64,000 nucleotides of DNA from an uncultured Aquimarina sp. (GCA_947500505.1 CANMSL010000006.1:1-64000); one strand, 5' to 3'. Numbered from the stretch's first letter, positions 1 through 10,325 are shown. Program-made: numbers and translations. Notes: generated by a model from the letters alone, not told the origin.

Positions 1-3
1 TCG

Positions 4-75
4 TAGCCCGTAGGGGAATCGAACCCCTCTTACCAGGATGAAAACCTGGCGTCCTAGCCGATAGACGAACGGGCC
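4..75 (-). tRNA. tRNA-Glu (anticodon TTC)
   Basis: Read on the minus strand the segment folds as a 72-nt cloverleaf: acceptor GGCCCGT pairs with ACGGGCT, the anticodon stem CCAGG/CCTGG encloses TTTTCAT with anticodon TTC, and the T arm has AGGGGTTCGATTCCCCT. The discriminator is A and CCA is not encoded. It lies downstream of proS on the same strand. Confidence 0.97.
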
Positions 76-153
76 ATCGTTATTTGTCTAAATGCGGATG
101 CAAAAATACAACTATTTTTTAATGGCGCAAATGTTATTTTATTTTTTTTAAAA

Positions 154-1632
154 TTAATATGCTTTAGCAAATAACACTCTTACTTTAGAAGGTTTTCCGG
201 TATATACACAGCTACCATTTTCTTCTTTTGCATCAAAGGGAATACAACGGATTGTTGCTTTAGTTAACTCCTTTATTTTATGTTCTGTTTCGACAGTTCC
301 ATCCCAATGAGCAGATATAAATCCACCTTTCTCCTCTAAAACTTTTTTAAATTCATCAAACGAAGAAACCTCAGTGATATGATCATCCCTAAACTGGGTT
401 GCCTTTTGATGCAAACTTTTCTGAATTTCTGAAAGTAAGGAAGTTACTGTATCCACAACTTCGCTCTTATTGACGAATTGTTTCGATAAGGTATCCCGAC
501 GTGCTAGCTCTACAGTCCCTTTTTCTAAATCTTTAGGGCCAATTGCTATTCGTAAAGGAACTCCCTGTAATTCATACTGCGCAAATTTAGCACCTGGTCT
601 GTGCGTATCTCTATTATCAAACTTAACAGAAATATCGTTACTTCTTAAATCATTGACTAATTCATCTGCTACTTCAGAAATTTGATTCAATTGTTCTTCT
701 CCTTTATATATAGGAACAATCACCACTTGAATTGGAGCTAAATTAGGAGGCAACACCAATCCATAATCATCACTATGGGTCATAATTAGCGCTCCCATTA
801 ATCTGGTAGAGACACCCCAAGAGGTAGCCCACACATAATCAAGTTTCCCTTCTTTAGAAGTAAATTTAACATCAAAAGCTTTTGCGAAATTTTGCCCTAA
901 GAAATGCGAAGTACCTGCTTGTAAGGCTTTACCATCCTGCATTAAAGCCTCAATACAATAGGTATCTTCAGCTCCCGCGAAACGTTCACTTTCAGTTTTT
1001 CTTCCTTTGATTACAGGAATCGCCATAAAATTTTCAGCAAAATCAGCATATACATCATTCATTTGCTCTGTTTCGGCAATTGCTTCTTCTCTGGTTTCAT
1101 GAGCGGTATGTCCTTCTTGCCATAAAAATTCTGCAGTTCTTAAAAACAAGCGAGTTCTCATTTCCCAACGAACTACATTTGCCCATTGATTAATCAAAAT
1201 AGGCAAATCTCTATATGATTGAACCCAACCTCTATATGTATTCCAGATAATAGCTTCAGAAGTTGGTCGAACGATGAGCTCTTCTTCTAATTTTGCTTTT
1301 GGATCAACAATCAACTTTGAACTATCATCAGGATCCGTTTTTAACCTATAATGAGTTACTACTGCACATTCTTTTGCAAATCCTTCAGCGTTTTTTTCTT
1401 CAGCTTCGAACAAGCTTTTTGGAACAAACAAAGGAAAATATGCGTTTTGGTGACCAGTTTGTTTAAATTTTCGATCTAATTCTGCCTGCATTTTTTCCCA
1501 AATAGCATACCCATAAGGCTTAATTACCATACATCCTCTTACTGCTGAGTTTTCAGCTAAATCAGCCCTTACAACCAATTCATTATACCATTTTGAATAA
1601 TCTTCACTACGTTTTGTTAGATTTTTGCTCAT
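154..1632 (-). CDS. proS: prolyl-tRNA synthetase, archaeal/eukaryote-like short form
   Basis: Charges tRNA-Pro with proline in the cytosol. At 492 residues it lacks the editing insertion of the long bacterial form and matches the short form usual in Bacteroidota. A class II RPTSE motif is at about residues 122-126 and motif 2 ([20 protein letters not shown]) at about 155-174. An anticodon-binding region follows and the C-terminal domain ends in Tyr, typical of this form. The ATG start gives the conserved N-terminus [20 protein letters not shown]. It is transcribed toward tRNA-Glu and is divergent from the lipoprotein gene at 1732. Confidence 0.97.
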   Translation of the reverse strand: MSKNLTKRSEDYSKWYNELVVRADLAENSAVRGCMVIKPYGYAIWEKMQAELDRKFKQTGHQNAYFPLFVPKSLFEAEEKNAEGFAKECAVVTHYRLKTDPDDSSKLIVDPKAKLEEELIVRPTSEAIIWNTYRGWVQSYRDLPILINQWANVVRWEMRTRLFLRTAEFLWQEGHTAHETREEAIAETEQMNDVYADFAENFMAIPVIKGRKTESERFAGAEDTYCIEALMQDGKALQAGTSHFLGQNFAKAFDVKFTSKEGKLDYVWATSWGVSTRLMGALIMTHSDDYGLVLPPNLAPIQVVIVPIYKGEEQLNQISEVADELVNDLRSNDISVKFDNRDTHRPGAKFAQYELQGVPLRIAIGPKDLEKGTVELARRDTLSKQFVNKSEVVDTVTSLLSEIQKSLHQKATQFRDDHITEVSSFDEFKKVLEEKGGFISAHWDGTVETEHKIKELTKATIRCIPFDAKEENGSCVYTGKPSKVRVLFAKAY

Positions 1633-1696
1633 AACCTGCTATTTGGCACAAATGTTGTGACTTTGTTAAATAAAAAATAGTTAGCGCAAAACTAAC

Positions 1697-1730
1697 TAAA
1701 TTTGTATTGTTCAACAATAAAATAAGGAGA
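1697..1730 (+). promoter_or_regulatory. Bacteroidota-type -7 element and strong ribosome binding site
   Basis: TAAATTTG at 1697-1704 fits the TAnnTTTG -7 consensus. AAGGAG at 1724-1729 sits two bases before the ATG at 1732; so clear a Shine-Dalgarno is uncommon in this phylum. Confidence 0.6.
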
Positions 1731-1731
1731 T

Positions 1732-2787
1732 ATGCGACTTAAAAATTATTTTCAAAAAAATGGAGCTGTTGGGATCTTCCTCGCGGCCTCTCTACTTATG
1801 TTGACATCTTGCGGTTCTTATGACTATGTATCTTATGACGATGGTATTTATGGTGAAGCAAGAAGCCAGAGAAGTTATGAACCAAGACCAACTAGAACGA
1901 ATACTGAAACCCAAACTACATCGAACTATTACTCTAATTATTTTTCTGAAAAATCAGCTCAAATTGATAATGTGATAGAACAGGATGCTATTTTTACAGA
2001 TGTAGATTCATATTCTAGTGAGAATTATGATCCTGCAGATACAACTGCTGTGGCGTTAAAATACGAAGGCGGTCAACCTACATGGGGAAGTGATCCTGGT
2101 GAAATTTCAGTTAATATTTATGATAATGGCTGGAATAATTGGGGATGGAATGCCTGGGGTCCTGGATTTGGTTGGGGATGGAACAACTGGGGATGGAATG
2201 CTGGATGGGGTTGGAACGCTGGATGGAATGCCGGATGGGGTTGGAACGCTGGATGGGGTCCCGGATTTGGATGGGGTAATCCATACTGGTTTGGTGGAGG
2301 CTTCTGGTGTCCTCCTTATTTCAATAACGGATTTGGATTTTATGGCAGAAATCGAGTAGCTTTTAATAGAGGATTTAGAAACGGAAGCTACAGGAATGCA
2401 TATGTCGGTAACTACAGAGGTCGTAGTGCTTATAACAACAATAGATCCAGAGCGTATACGAATAACAGATCAAGAAGTCGATCTTATAACAGTAGGACTT
2501 ATAACAATAGAAGAAGAATATCTGCTGATAATAACAGAAGAACAAGATCGTCTAACTATTCAAACGGAATACGGTCTCAGAATAATGGCACTTATAGATC
2601 TAGATCCAGTTCACCAAACCGAAATAGCTCCAGATCATACAGAGGAAGTTCTAGTAACAGGAGTTACTCTGGCTCCAGAAGCAGCAGAAGTTCAGGGTCT
2701 TATAGAAGCAGTGGGAGATCTAGTCGAAGTAGTGGATCCCGATCCGGTGGAAGCCGCGGTGGTGGAAGCCGAGGAGGAAGACGTTAG
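1732..2787 (+). CDS. low-complexity Trp/Gly/Asn-rich and Arg/Ser-rich lipoprotein, function unknown
   Basis: Not assigned to a characterised family. The N-terminus carries a lipoprotein signal with lipobox LTSC (Cys about residue 27). Residues of about 130-185 are a run of GWNNWGWNAGWGW-type repeats, followed by a Tyr/Asn/Arg segment and a C-terminal tail of about 100 residues made almost only of Ser, Arg, Gly and Tyr, ending in GGSRGGRR. The repeats are also visible at DNA level (GGATGGAATGCTGGATGGGG-like units around 2190-2260). The tail is strongly basic. The protein is probably anchored to the outer membrane or periplasmic face. Similar ORFs next to proS in Flavobacteriaceae are often annotated only as hypothetical; role unknown. 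Confidence 0.8.
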   Translation: MRLKNYFQKNGAVGIFLAASLLMLTSCGSYDYVSYDDGIYGEARSQRSYEPRPTRTNTETQTTSNYYSNYFSEKSAQIDNVIEQDAIFTDVDSYSSENYDPADTTAVALKYEGGQPTWGSDPGEISVNIYDNGWNNWGWNAWGPGFGWGWNNWGWNAGWGWNAGWNAGWGWNAGWGPGFGWGNPYWFGGGFWCPPYFNNGFGFYGRNRVAFNRGFRNGSYRNAYVGNYRGRSAYNNNRSRAYTNNRSRSRSYNSRTYNNRRRISADNNRRTRSSNYSNGIRSQNNGTYRSRSSSPNRNSSRSYRGSSSNRSYSGSRSSRSSGSYRSSGRSSRSSGSRSGGSRGGGSRGGRR

Positions 2788-2923
2788 ATCCTGTTAGAAT
2801 TTTCCTGAAATATTAATTCTAAATTAAATTATATACTGATTGCTATCAGTAAAACTTTCCAAAAATCTTACTAATTTTTAAGATATTCAGTAATTCAAAT
2901 ATTCTTAAATTAACAAAGCCTGA

Positions 2924-2973
2924 ACGATTTAGATAATTATTAAAACTGATAAAATTATAATTATCTAAATCGT
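2924..2973. repeat. perfect 17-bp inverted repeat in the intergenic gap
   Basis: The left arm starting ACGATTTAGATAATTA (2924-2940) is exactly complementary to the right arm ending TAATTATCTAAATCGT (2957-2973), around a 16-nt loop. It lies between the lipoprotein stop at 2787 and the porin start at 3031. No T-run follows on either side, so it is not a standard terminator; operator or 5' UTR hairpin are alternatives. Confidence 0.6.
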
Positions 2974-3030
2974 AAAGCTACTATACAAGAAGTAAAAGGC
3001 ATTTTATATTATAATATTCAATACAATCAT

Positions 3031-4539
3031 ATGAAAAAGATATTCTTATTGGTAGGTCTGTTATCCATGTCTTTTTTAAACGCACAAGATATTACAGATG
3101 CTGTTAGATATTCTCAACAGGATATTCTGGGAACTGCACGTTTCAGGGGTATGAGTGGAGCTTTTGGAGCTTTAGGAGGAGACATGTCTGCTCTACAGAT
3201 AAACCCTGCAGGTTCTGCAGTATTTCTGAGTTCATCAGGGTCAGTCACGCTATCCACATCCAATATTCAAAATGATGCGACCTATTTTAATGGTTTTAGC
3301 GAAACCTCATCATCTAATTTTAATTTCAATCAAATAGGAGCTACGTTTGTATATAATAACCGCAATGAATCCTCTGTTTTTAACAAATTATCATTGAGTA
3401 TTGCATATGACCAGACTACTGATTTGGCTGATGAGTTTATCGCGTTCGGAAGGAGTAACAATTCTATCGATAACTTTTTTCTTGCAGAAGCACAAGGGGT
3501 GCCTCTTAATTTAATCACAGTAAGGCCTGGAGAAGGTGTTGATGGAGTTTACAGTTTTCTTGGAGAAAACGAAGGGTATGGAGTGCAACAGGCATTTTTA
3601 GGACACGAATCTTTTATAATTGAAGCAGATGACCTGACCAATTCTAATAATACTACCTATTTTTCAAATGTCGCTTCAGGATTTTTTGATCAGGATTATT
3701 TTTACGAAAGTACTGGACTCAATGGAAAATTTACCTTAAATGGAGGCGCTCAGATTCATGATAACTTCTATATCGGTATTAACTTAAATTCTCACTTTAT
3801 CAACTATGATAGAGTTACAAGATTTGATGAGTTTAACAACAATACAGGAAGTGCAGTTAATGAAATTGTATTTACTAATCGACTTAGTACAGTTGGAGCT
3901 GGTTTCTCTGCTCAGATAGGTGGAATATTAAAAGTAGGTAATATGCTAAGATTAGGAGCATCCTTAGAATCACCAACTTGGTACTACATTGAAGAAGAAA
4001 CCACTCAAAAATTAATAACAGACGGAGATAATGGTAGAATAATTCTAGACCCTAATGTAATAAACATTTTTCCTGAATACCAACTACGTACTCCGGCAAG
4101 AGCAACAGGAAGCGTAGCCGTATTATTTGGAAAAAGAGGATTAATCAGTTTAGACTATTCTTATAAAGATTATTCGTCTACCGAATTTGACTCTGATGGA
4201 TTTGATAATTTTTCTGAACTAAACAGGCAAATTGAAGACACTCTACAAGGCGCCTCTACACTTAGAATCGGAGGAGAACTAAGAAGTGGTAACTGGAGTT
4301 TTAGAGGTGGTTATGTGTATGAAGAAAGTCCTTATAAGAATGATTTGATTCTTGGAGACAGAGAAGGACTATCTCTTGGCATAGGATATAACTTTGGAAA
4401 AGTGAAATTTGACATTGCTTATGATTATTCAGAACAGCGACGTAATCAACAGTTTTATCCTAATGCTGCTTTTACTAATTTTGCTTCTATAGACAGTTAT
4501 CGAGACAACCTTACGTTTACGCTAGGTTTAAGTTTATAA
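3031..4539 (+). CDS. FadL/TodX-like outer membrane transport protein
   Basis: A 502-residue beta-barrel protein with a signal peptide (cleavage after about residue 18, ..FLNAQ). The mature N-terminus DITDAVRYSQQDILGTARFRGMSGAFGALGGDMSALQINPAGSA is the hatch-like start (gly-rich, NPAG) typical of the OMPP1/FadL family in Bacteroidota. The rest alternates amphipathic strands and ends LTFTLGLSL with a terminal hydrophobic residue as in barrel proteins. FadL relatives carry hydrophobic substrates across the outer membrane; the substrate here is unknown. Confidence 0.85.
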   Translation: MKKIFLLVGLLSMSFLNAQDITDAVRYSQQDILGTARFRGMSGAFGALGGDMSALQINPAGSAVFLSSSGSVTLSTSNIQNDATYFNGFSETSSSNFNFNQIGATFVYNNRNESSVFNKLSLSIAYDQTTDLADEFIAFGRSNNSIDNFFLAEAQGVPLNLITVRPGEGVDGVYSFLGENEGYGVQQAFLGHESFIIEADDLTNSNNTTYFSNVASGFFDQDYFYESTGLNGKFTLNGGAQIHDNFYIGINLNSHFINYDRVTRFDEFNNNTGSAVNEIVFTNRLSTVGAGFSAQIGGILKVGNMLRLGASLESPTWYYIEEETTQKLITDGDNGRIILDPNVINIFPEYQLRTPARATGSVAVLFGKRGLISLDYSYKDYSSTEFDSDGFDNFSELNRQIEDTLQGASTLRIGGELRSGNWSFRGGYVYEESPYKNDLILGDREGLSLGIGYNFGKVKFDIAYDYSEQRRNQQFYPNAAFTNFASIDSYRDNLTFTLGLSL

Positions 4540-4560
4540 AGAATAAGTCGCATTCTCAAT

Positions 4561-4600
4561 AAAAAAGGAGTTGAATAGTTTTCAACTCCTTTTTTGTTTT
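4561..4600. terminator. bidirectional rho-independent terminator
   Basis: AAAAAAGGAGTTGAA (4561-4575) pairs with TTCAACTCCTTTTTT (4581-4595) around a 5-nt loop. A-run and T-run flank both sides, so it can serve the porin gene (plus) and the T9SS cargo gene (minus) that converge here. Confidence 0.9.
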
Positions 4601-4648
4601 ACTATATCCACATCTTACAATGGTGGTTATTTAAATAGCTATAACAAT

Positions 4649-6187
4649 TTATCTTATCAACGAAAAACTCCCTGCAAAAACCCTTCTGGGTCTATTTGGA
4701 TCCCGATCCGCCTGTTCATTAAATTCTACCCGAAACCAGTATTGAGATGATGGCATTAAATTTCCATTATAAGTTCCATCCCAGCCTTCTCCCGAGGGAT
4801 TAAGCTGTTTCAACAATTTCCCATATCTATCAAATATATAAACCAGTGCTGGAGTAGGCTGATCTTCTGGATTGATTAAATTCCAGGTTTCGTGAAAACC
4901 ATCTCCATTAGGCGTAAAATATTTTGGGTAACCCAATATCATTATATCTACAGACGTTTGTTCATTATCAGGACAATTAGCATATCTGACTACTATTCGG
5001 TAATCCCCGGGAGGTACTCCTTCAAAAATTGGAGAAGATTGATAAGGCCTGTATTCTACAAAATTTCCATCCATATTTACATCCCGATCCAATCGATATT
5101 CGAAATCGGTAAACCCTTCTGCTTCTACAATTGGATCCGTGGTAACCTGACCGGTAAGGGTGTAACTTCCAGCAAATGATTCTTCTGCAATTGTATAATC
5201 CACCTGAAAAGTGATTTGAGAAACATCCAATACAGAAACCTGATCCGGAGAGTCCGGAACTTCCGTGCCATTAGCATCAAATCCTCTGAGCCTATAAATT
5301 CCATTAGAGTTCACTTGATCATAAAAAGGAAACGTTGCACCTGGTATATCCACAAAATTAGTATCTCCTAAATCTGCTCGTGACCATTGAAACGTTACTG
5401 CAGCCGGAACTGCAGGAGGTCCTGTGCTGGCAGGAAACCTACCTTCTACTGTTATTGGAAATTCTCCGCAAGTGGCGATTCTATCCTGAGGAATCCCTGG
5501 TTCCAACACACTACAATCAGTAGTTCCCGCACCTTCTTCTCCTAGATTTGTTTGCTCCAATTGTATAACACCTGCTTCATCAGCAAAATTGGTAATCAAT
5601 ACGATATAAAATTCTCCGGTTTGTGCATTAGGTATCGTAAAAGTCTCTATAAAATCATCGTCAGATGTTCTGGCATAGCTGCAATCCACAATATTAGTAT
5701 TATCTTCATTGTCGATATAAAAGTCAGGCTCATCAGCATTATTCACACACTCTGCGGGACGTATATTTTCACCATCTCCATTAAGATCACAACCTCTGGA
5801 CAACTCATCTTCACAATTTATTATAAATGAAGTTTGAAACGGACCCCAGGCAATGAAATCCACATCTAACTGTCTTTCATTGCGATCCAACCGATTATCC
5901 CCATCCGCATCTACCCACTGACGAATATCAAAAACCAATTCTCCTGGTTCATCAATTAGCAAGAAATACCAGGAAGGATTTGGGGTAGTATTCAAACATC
6001 CCACTTCTCCCAAACCGTCCATATCACCAATTGTATTAGGAAAAGTTAATTCTAAGGATGCATCCGAACAAAAGGGTTGAGAGTTTTGACAGGCTGTATC
6101 AAAATCCTGAGCATTCATTATTGTGCTGCCAAAACAAAACAGCATAAGCAATAAGAAGATTTGAGGTAGTAATTTTGTCATGTACAT
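4649..6187 (-). CDS. type IX secretion cargo with type B C-terminal sorting domain
   Basis: 512 residues. A signal peptide (about residues 1-26) precedes a Cys- and Asp-rich region (CQNSQPFCSDASLEL...) of the kind seen in large adhesin-like surface proteins. The last ~90 residues, YPKYFTPNGDGFHETWNL...IFDRYGKLLKQL...GWDGTYNGNLMPSSQYWFRV, are the gliding-motility-associated type B CTD that targets proteins through the T9SS. The middle contains Ig-like stretches. Cell-surface or secreted; ligand unknown. It stands alone, converging on the porin gene. Confidence 0.9.
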   Translation of the reverse strand: MYMTKLLPQIFLLLMLFCFGSTIMNAQDFDTACQNSQPFCSDASLELTFPNTIGDMDGLGEVGCLNTTPNPSWYFLLIDEPGELVFDIRQWVDADGDNRLDRNERQLDVDFIAWGPFQTSFIINCEDELSRGCDLNGDGENIRPAECVNNADEPDFYIDNEDNTNIVDCSYARTSDDDFIETFTIPNAQTGEFYIVLITNFADEAGVIQLEQTNLGEEGAGTTDCSVLEPGIPQDRIATCGEFPITVEGRFPASTGPPAVPAAVTFQWSRADLGDTNFVDIPGATFPFYDQVNSNGIYRLRGFDANGTEVPDSPDQVSVLDVSQITFQVDYTIAEESFAGSYTLTGQVTTDPIVEAEGFTDFEYRLDRDVNMDGNFVEYRPYQSSPIFEGVPPGDYRIVVRYANCPDNEQTSVDIMILGYPKYFTPNGDGFHETWNLINPEDQPTPALVYIFDRYGKLLKQLNPSGEGWDGTYNGNLMPSSQYWFRVEFNEQADRDPNRPRRVFAGSFSLIR

Positions 6188-6544
6188 AATAACGTAGGTT
6201 AGTTCATTTTCTTATGTAGGAATTAAATTTACTAATTTAAAAACATAGAACTTCAATCGCAATCATATTATTTATAATTGTTAACATACCTTTTACTAAG
6301 TAAAAAGACAAAATCGTATCTTTGCAGCCCATTTGCGGTTGGTTTTATAAAAAAATCTGGGGAATCCCAAATTTATTGAACATTTTTGACCAACGTAATA
6401 TTGGAAATAAGAAAAGAATTAGAAAAATGGTGAACTTTATTGGGATACTATTTTCAACTTTAGTAATAAAGACATTTCGTAAAAAATAATTTATGAATCT
6501 ATTTTTTTAAATTCTTTAATAGTTATAATAAAAAAAATGAACTT
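6188..6544 (+). promoter_or_regulatory. long non-coding leader of folE with a -7 promoter element
   Basis: The 357-bp gap holds TATCTTTG at 6317-6324, a clean TAnnTTTG -7 element. Transcription from it would leave a leader of about 215 nt before folE. Within it GGTTGG (6338-6343) can pair with CCAAC near 6391, and TGGGGAATCCCA near 6358 forms a small hairpin. No ORF of note is present. It may be a regulatory leader or a separate small RNA; I do not recognise a known class. Confidence 0.45.
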
Positions 6545-7222
6545 GTGAAGATAGACAAGGCCCTTGAAGCTATTGAAGCGCTAGGTGATAATCATGTAGC
6601 TACTAGCGCTACCACTCCTCTTAGAGAAGATGCGTTTAAACTGAGCGATAACGAAAAAATTGCGCTGATCAAAGATGACATTAAACATATTATGGAGACT
6701 TTGGGATTAGATTTAACAGATGACAGTCTTAAAGGTACTCCGCAAAGAGTTGCCAAGATGTTCGTAAATGAAATTTTCTCTGGATTACATCCACAAAGAA
6801 AGCCTGATGCTTCTACTTTTGACAATAATTATAAATACGGTGAAATGCTGGTAGAAAAGAACATTACCGTTTATTCTACTTGTGAGCACCATCTTTTACC
6901 CATCGTTGGTCGCGCACACGTGGCCTATATTTCTAACGGAACTGTTGTTGGATTATCCAAAATGAATCGAATTGTTGATTACTATGCAAAGCGACCCCAG
7001 GTACAGGAACGTTTAACAATGCAAATCGTACAAGATCTTCAGGTAGTTCTAAACACTAAAGATGTTGCGTGCGTTATAGATGCTAAACATCTATGTGTTA
7101 ATTCTAGAGGAATACGTGATATAGAGAGCAGTACTGTGACCAGCGAATTTGGAGGGAAATTTAAAGAGGAGGCTGTACGCAGAGAATTTTTGGACTATAT
7201 CAAACTAGATACTACATTTTAA
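6545..7222 (+). CDS. folE: GTP cyclohydrolase I
   Basis: Converts GTP to 7,8-dihydroneopterin triphosphate, the first step of folate (and pterin/queuosine) synthesis. 225 residues. Zinc ligands are seen in STCEHHLLPIVGRAHVAYI, with the second Cys in VIDAKHLCVNSRGI; the RPQVQERLT motif is also present. The start is a GTG at 6545; an ATG eight bases upstream (6537) is out of frame and opens only a 3-codon peptide whose TGA overlaps the GTG. It is followed 45 bp later by cysS, probably one transcript. Confidence 0.96.
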   Translation: MKIDKALEAIEALGDNHVATSATTPLREDAFKLSDNEKIALIKDDIKHIMETLGLDLTDDSLKGTPQRVAKMFVNEIFSGLHPQRKPDASTFDNNYKYGEMLVEKNITVYSTCEHHLLPIVGRAHVAYISNGTVVGLSKMNRIVDYYAKRPQVQERLTMQIVQDLQVVLNTKDVACVIDAKHLCVNSRGIRDIESSTVTSEFGGKFKEEAVRREFLDYIKLDTTF

Positions 7223-7267
7223 TTTTATCTTTAACAAATAATTTCATCACAAGTATTTATTAAAATT

Positions 7268-8764
7268 ATGGCAGTAGCTCCGTTGTACAAAACTCAGGAA
7301 CTAAAGATTTACAATTCTATCTCAGGTCAAAAAGAGGTATTTACTCCTATTACAGAAGGTAATATAGGAATGTACGTTTGTGGACCAACAGTTTATAGCA
7401 ATGTACATTTAGGAAATTGCCGTACTTTTATTTCATTTGATTTAATCTACAGATATCTTAAACATTTAGGATATAAAGTGCGCTATGTACGAAACATTAC
7501 TGATGCAGGACATTTAGAAAATGACGGTGATCAGGGAGAGGACAAAGTTTCTAAAAAAGCAAGATTAGAGCAATTAGAACCTATGGAAATTGTACAGCGG
7601 TACACCTTAGATTTTCATAATATTCTAGGCAAGTTTAATAACATCCCCCCCAGCATAGAGCCTACTGCTACAGGTCATATCGTTGAGCAAATTGAAATTA
7701 TCAAAACCATCATTGATAATGGTTTTGCGTATGTGGCAAATGGTTCGGTATATTTTGATGTAAAGAAATTTAATGAAACCAATCATTACGGGAAGTTAAG
7801 TGGGCGTAATATTGAAGACATGATTGCCAACACCAGAGAACTAACTGCTCAAAGTGATAAGAAAAATCCGCAGGATTTTGCCTTATGGAAAAAAGCAGAG
7901 CCAGAACATATTATGCGCTGGCCATCTCCCTGGAGTGATGGTTTTCCAGGCTGGCACCTGGAATGTACCGTAATGAGCACCAAGTATCTTGGCGAACAAT
8001 TTGATATTCACGGAGGTGGAATGGATCTTAAGTTCCCCCATCACGAATGTGAAATTGCACAAGGAGAAGCTGCTTGTGGCGTAACTCCTGTAAATTATTG
8101 GATGCATGCAAACATGCTTACGCTAGACGGTAAGAAAATGTCTAAATCAACTGGAAATATACTTTCTCCTGCCGAAATATTTAGTGGCGATAGTGATAAA
8201 TTAAATAAAGCATTTGCCCCAACTGTAGCAAGATTTTTTATGCTACAAGCACATTATAGAAGTATTTTAGATTTTTCTAATGATGCATTAGAGGCCTCAG
8301 AAAAAGGTTTCTTTAGATTAATGGAGTCTATCGAAACTTTAGACAACCTTAAAACTAATGTATCTACAGAAGGATTCGATGTACAAATTTGGGTCAAAGA
8401 ATGCTATGAGGCAATGAATGATGATTTCAATAGCCCGATTTTAATCGCTAAATTATTTGAAGCCGTAAAATTCATTAATTCAGTTAAAGAAGAAAAAGCG
8501 ACACTATCCAAAGCTGATCATAAGCTCTTTCAACAAACTATGAACCAATTCGTTTTTGATGTTTTAGGTTTAGTAAATATCAACGAAGCTTCGTCTGATA
8601 TTAGTGATAAACTTTCGGGTACTGTGGAATTACTTATTGATCTAAGAGCAGAAGCGCGTGCTAATAAAAATTTTGCTACGAGCGATAAAATCAGAGATGA
8701 ATTATTAGCTATGGGAATCCAACTCAAAGATGGTCGTGAAGGCACGAGCTTTACTCTTAATTAA
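7268..8764 (+). CDS. cysS: cysteinyl-tRNA synthetase
   Basis: Class I synthetase, 498 residues. Zinc-binding Cys38 with the HIGH-equivalent HLGN (47-50) in [17 protein letters not shown], the WHLECTVMS and [14 protein letters not shown] zinc motifs in the middle, and KMSKS at about residue 290. The C-terminal DALR-like helical region ends EGTSFTLN. Length and motif order match the usual enzyme. yidD begins 9 bp after the stop. Confidence 0.97.
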   Translation: MAVAPLYKTQELKIYNSISGQKEVFTPITEGNIGMYVCGPTVYSNVHLGNCRTFISFDLIYRYLKHLGYKVRYVRNITDAGHLENDGDQGEDKVSKKARLEQLEPMEIVQRYTLDFHNILGKFNNIPPSIEPTATGHIVEQIEIIKTIIDNGFAYVANGSVYFDVKKFNETNHYGKLSGRNIEDMIANTRELTAQSDKKNPQDFALWKKAEPEHIMRWPSPWSDGFPGWHLECTVMSTKYLGEQFDIHGGGMDLKFPHHECEIAQGEAACGVTPVNYWMHANMLTLDGKKMSKSTGNILSPAEIFSGDSDKLNKAFAPTVARFFMLQAHYRSILDFSNDALEASEKGFFRLMESIETLDNLKTNVSTEGFDVQIWVKECYEAMNDDFNSPILIAKLFEAVKFINSVKEEKATLSKADHKLFQQTMNQFVFDVLGLVNINEASSDISDKLSGTVELLIDLRAEARANKNFATSDKIRDELLAMGIQLKDGREGTSFTLN

Positions 8765-8773
8765 ATTTATGTT

Positions 8774-9037
8774 TTGGCTTCAAAATTAACCTTAAAAAAG
8801 ATTTTGATTGCGCCGTTTGTAGCATTGGTAAAATTATATCAAAACCTAATTTCACCACTAACTCCTGCTACGTGTCGCTATCAGCCCACTTGCTCTCACT
8901 ACACGGTTGAAGCCTTACAGAAGCACGGATTGTTAAAGGGGGGGAAACTTTCAATAAAACGCATTTTTAGTTGCCATCCCTGGGGAGGTAGCGGATACGA
9001 TCCTGTTCCGGATGTCAATAATAGAAAAGAAAGTTAA
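8774..9037 (+). CDS. yidD: membrane protein insertion efficiency factor YidD
   Basis: 87 residues with the hallmark [24 protein letters not shown] and [15 protein letters not shown] of the YidD (haemolytic domain) family, which assists YidC-dependent insertion at the inner membrane. The only in-frame initiator giving the conserved N-terminus is TTG at 8774; the ATG at 8769 is out of frame. It lies tightly between cysS and lgt. Confidence 0.93.
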   Translation: MASKLTLKKILIAPFVALVKLYQNLISPLTPATCRYQPTCSHYTVEALQKHGLLKGGKLSIKRIFSCHPWGGSGYDPVPDVNNRKES

Positions 9038-9134
9038 CCCAGCCTTATATTTTATTCACTCATTATTATTCTATTTATAATTTCGAGTTCAATTAAATAC
9101 CTATATTTACCCCAAGAAAAAAATAGATTTTCAG

Positions 9135-10085
9135 ATGATATTCTCTAAATTAATATGGAATCCTATAGAAGGATTTGATCTTGGCTTTTTCATTATTCGT
9201 TTTTATAGCTTGATGTTTGTTGTTGCATTCTCGCTAGGTTGGTATTTAATGAAGAAAATTTATATCCGAGAAAATGTTTCTATAGAAAAACTGGATTCCG
9301 TATTTATTTATGCGGTAATTGGTACTTTATTAGGAGCCCGATTAGGTCATGTGTTTTTTTATGATTGGGATTATTACAGAAATAATTTACTGGAAATTAT
9401 TTTACCTTTTAAATTTAATCCGGAGTTCGAGTTTATCGGTTTCAGAGGGCTTGCAAGTCACGGCGCTGCCATAGCATTCATTATTGCTATGTATTATTAC
9501 TCTAAAAATGTATTGAAGAAACACCCATTATGGGTTATGGATAGAGTTACAATCCCTGCAGCTTTTGGTGGAATTTTTGTACGGCTTGGAAACTTTTTCA
9601 ATTCTGAAATTATTGGTGAACCTTCAGGTGAATCGCCGTTTGGAGTAAAATTTATACGCGATGGTTTAAGTAAAGCTGAAGTGATAAGAGAAACTGGAAT
9701 TAAAAATGTTAACGAAGCGTATGCTGCTGTGGTAAACAATCCTCAATTTTCGAATCTATTAGAGGCAATACCATATCGCCATCCTGCACAGCTATACGAA
9801 GCTTTTGGCTATATATTTGTATCACTTACACTTTGGTTATTTTACTGGAAAACAGACAAAAGAAACAACAGAGGGTTTCTTTTCGGGATGTATCTGATGT
9901 TAATATTTAGTGTTCGCTTTATTGTAGAGAGTGTTAAAAAGAGTCAGGGAGGTTTTGAAGATGCTCTTGGCGAAGCTTTATCCACAGGTCAATGGCTAAG
10001 TATACCTTTTATACTTGTTGGACTTTATTTTGTGATTAGAGCTAAAAAAGTTAAAGAAGAGCCCAAATCCTATACATTGAAATAG
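9135..10085 (+). CDS. lgt: prolipoprotein diacylglyceryl transferase
   Basis: Transfers diacylglycerol from phosphatidylglycerol to the lipobox Cys of prolipoproteins in the inner membrane. 316 residues, about seven hydrophobic helices. Family motifs visible: RGLASHGAAIAF (catalytic His), VRLGNFFNSEIIGEPS (the Lgt signature) and HPAQLYEAFGY. A hydrophilic insert between the signature and HPAQLYEA is common in Bacteroidota. It follows yidD by about 100 bp. Confidence 0.96.
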   Translation: MIFSKLIWNPIEGFDLGFFIIRFYSLMFVVAFSLGWYLMKKIYIRENVSIEKLDSVFIYAVIGTLLGARLGHVFFYDWDYYRNNLLEIILPFKFNPEFEFIGFRGLASHGAAIAFIIAMYYYSKNVLKKHPLWVMDRVTIPAAFGGIFVRLGNFFNSEIIGEPSGESPFGVKFIRDGLSKAEVIRETGIKNVNEAYAAVVNNPQFSNLLEAIPYRHPAQLYEAFGYIFVSLTLWLFYWKTDKRNNRGFLFGMYLMLIFSVRFIVESVKKSQGGFEDALGEALSTGQWLSIPFILVGLYFVIRAKKVKEEPKSYTLK

Positions 10086-10325
10086 CAAACGCCTGACAAA
10101 TTTTTAAATTTATCGCTATCACTTGTAAATGTATCAATCTTCTGGAAGGTTTATACCCTAAAATCACTACAACATCGTTGCAATATTCTGAAATAACCCA
10201 TCATTTTATGTAAATTTATAATAATTCCATAATTATTATTATTCTTGTAAGAGTTCTCTAACGCCCCTTTAACAGTCTAAAAAATATCTTCTTGATAATT
10301 TTACTGAAACCAAAAAAATTATTCT

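Noticed and set aside
2090..2797. Two further ORFs inside the Trp/Gly-rich lipoprotein gene
   Set aside because: They come from repeat DNA read in other frames and have Asp/Gly or Glu/Ile/Leu strings without domain content.
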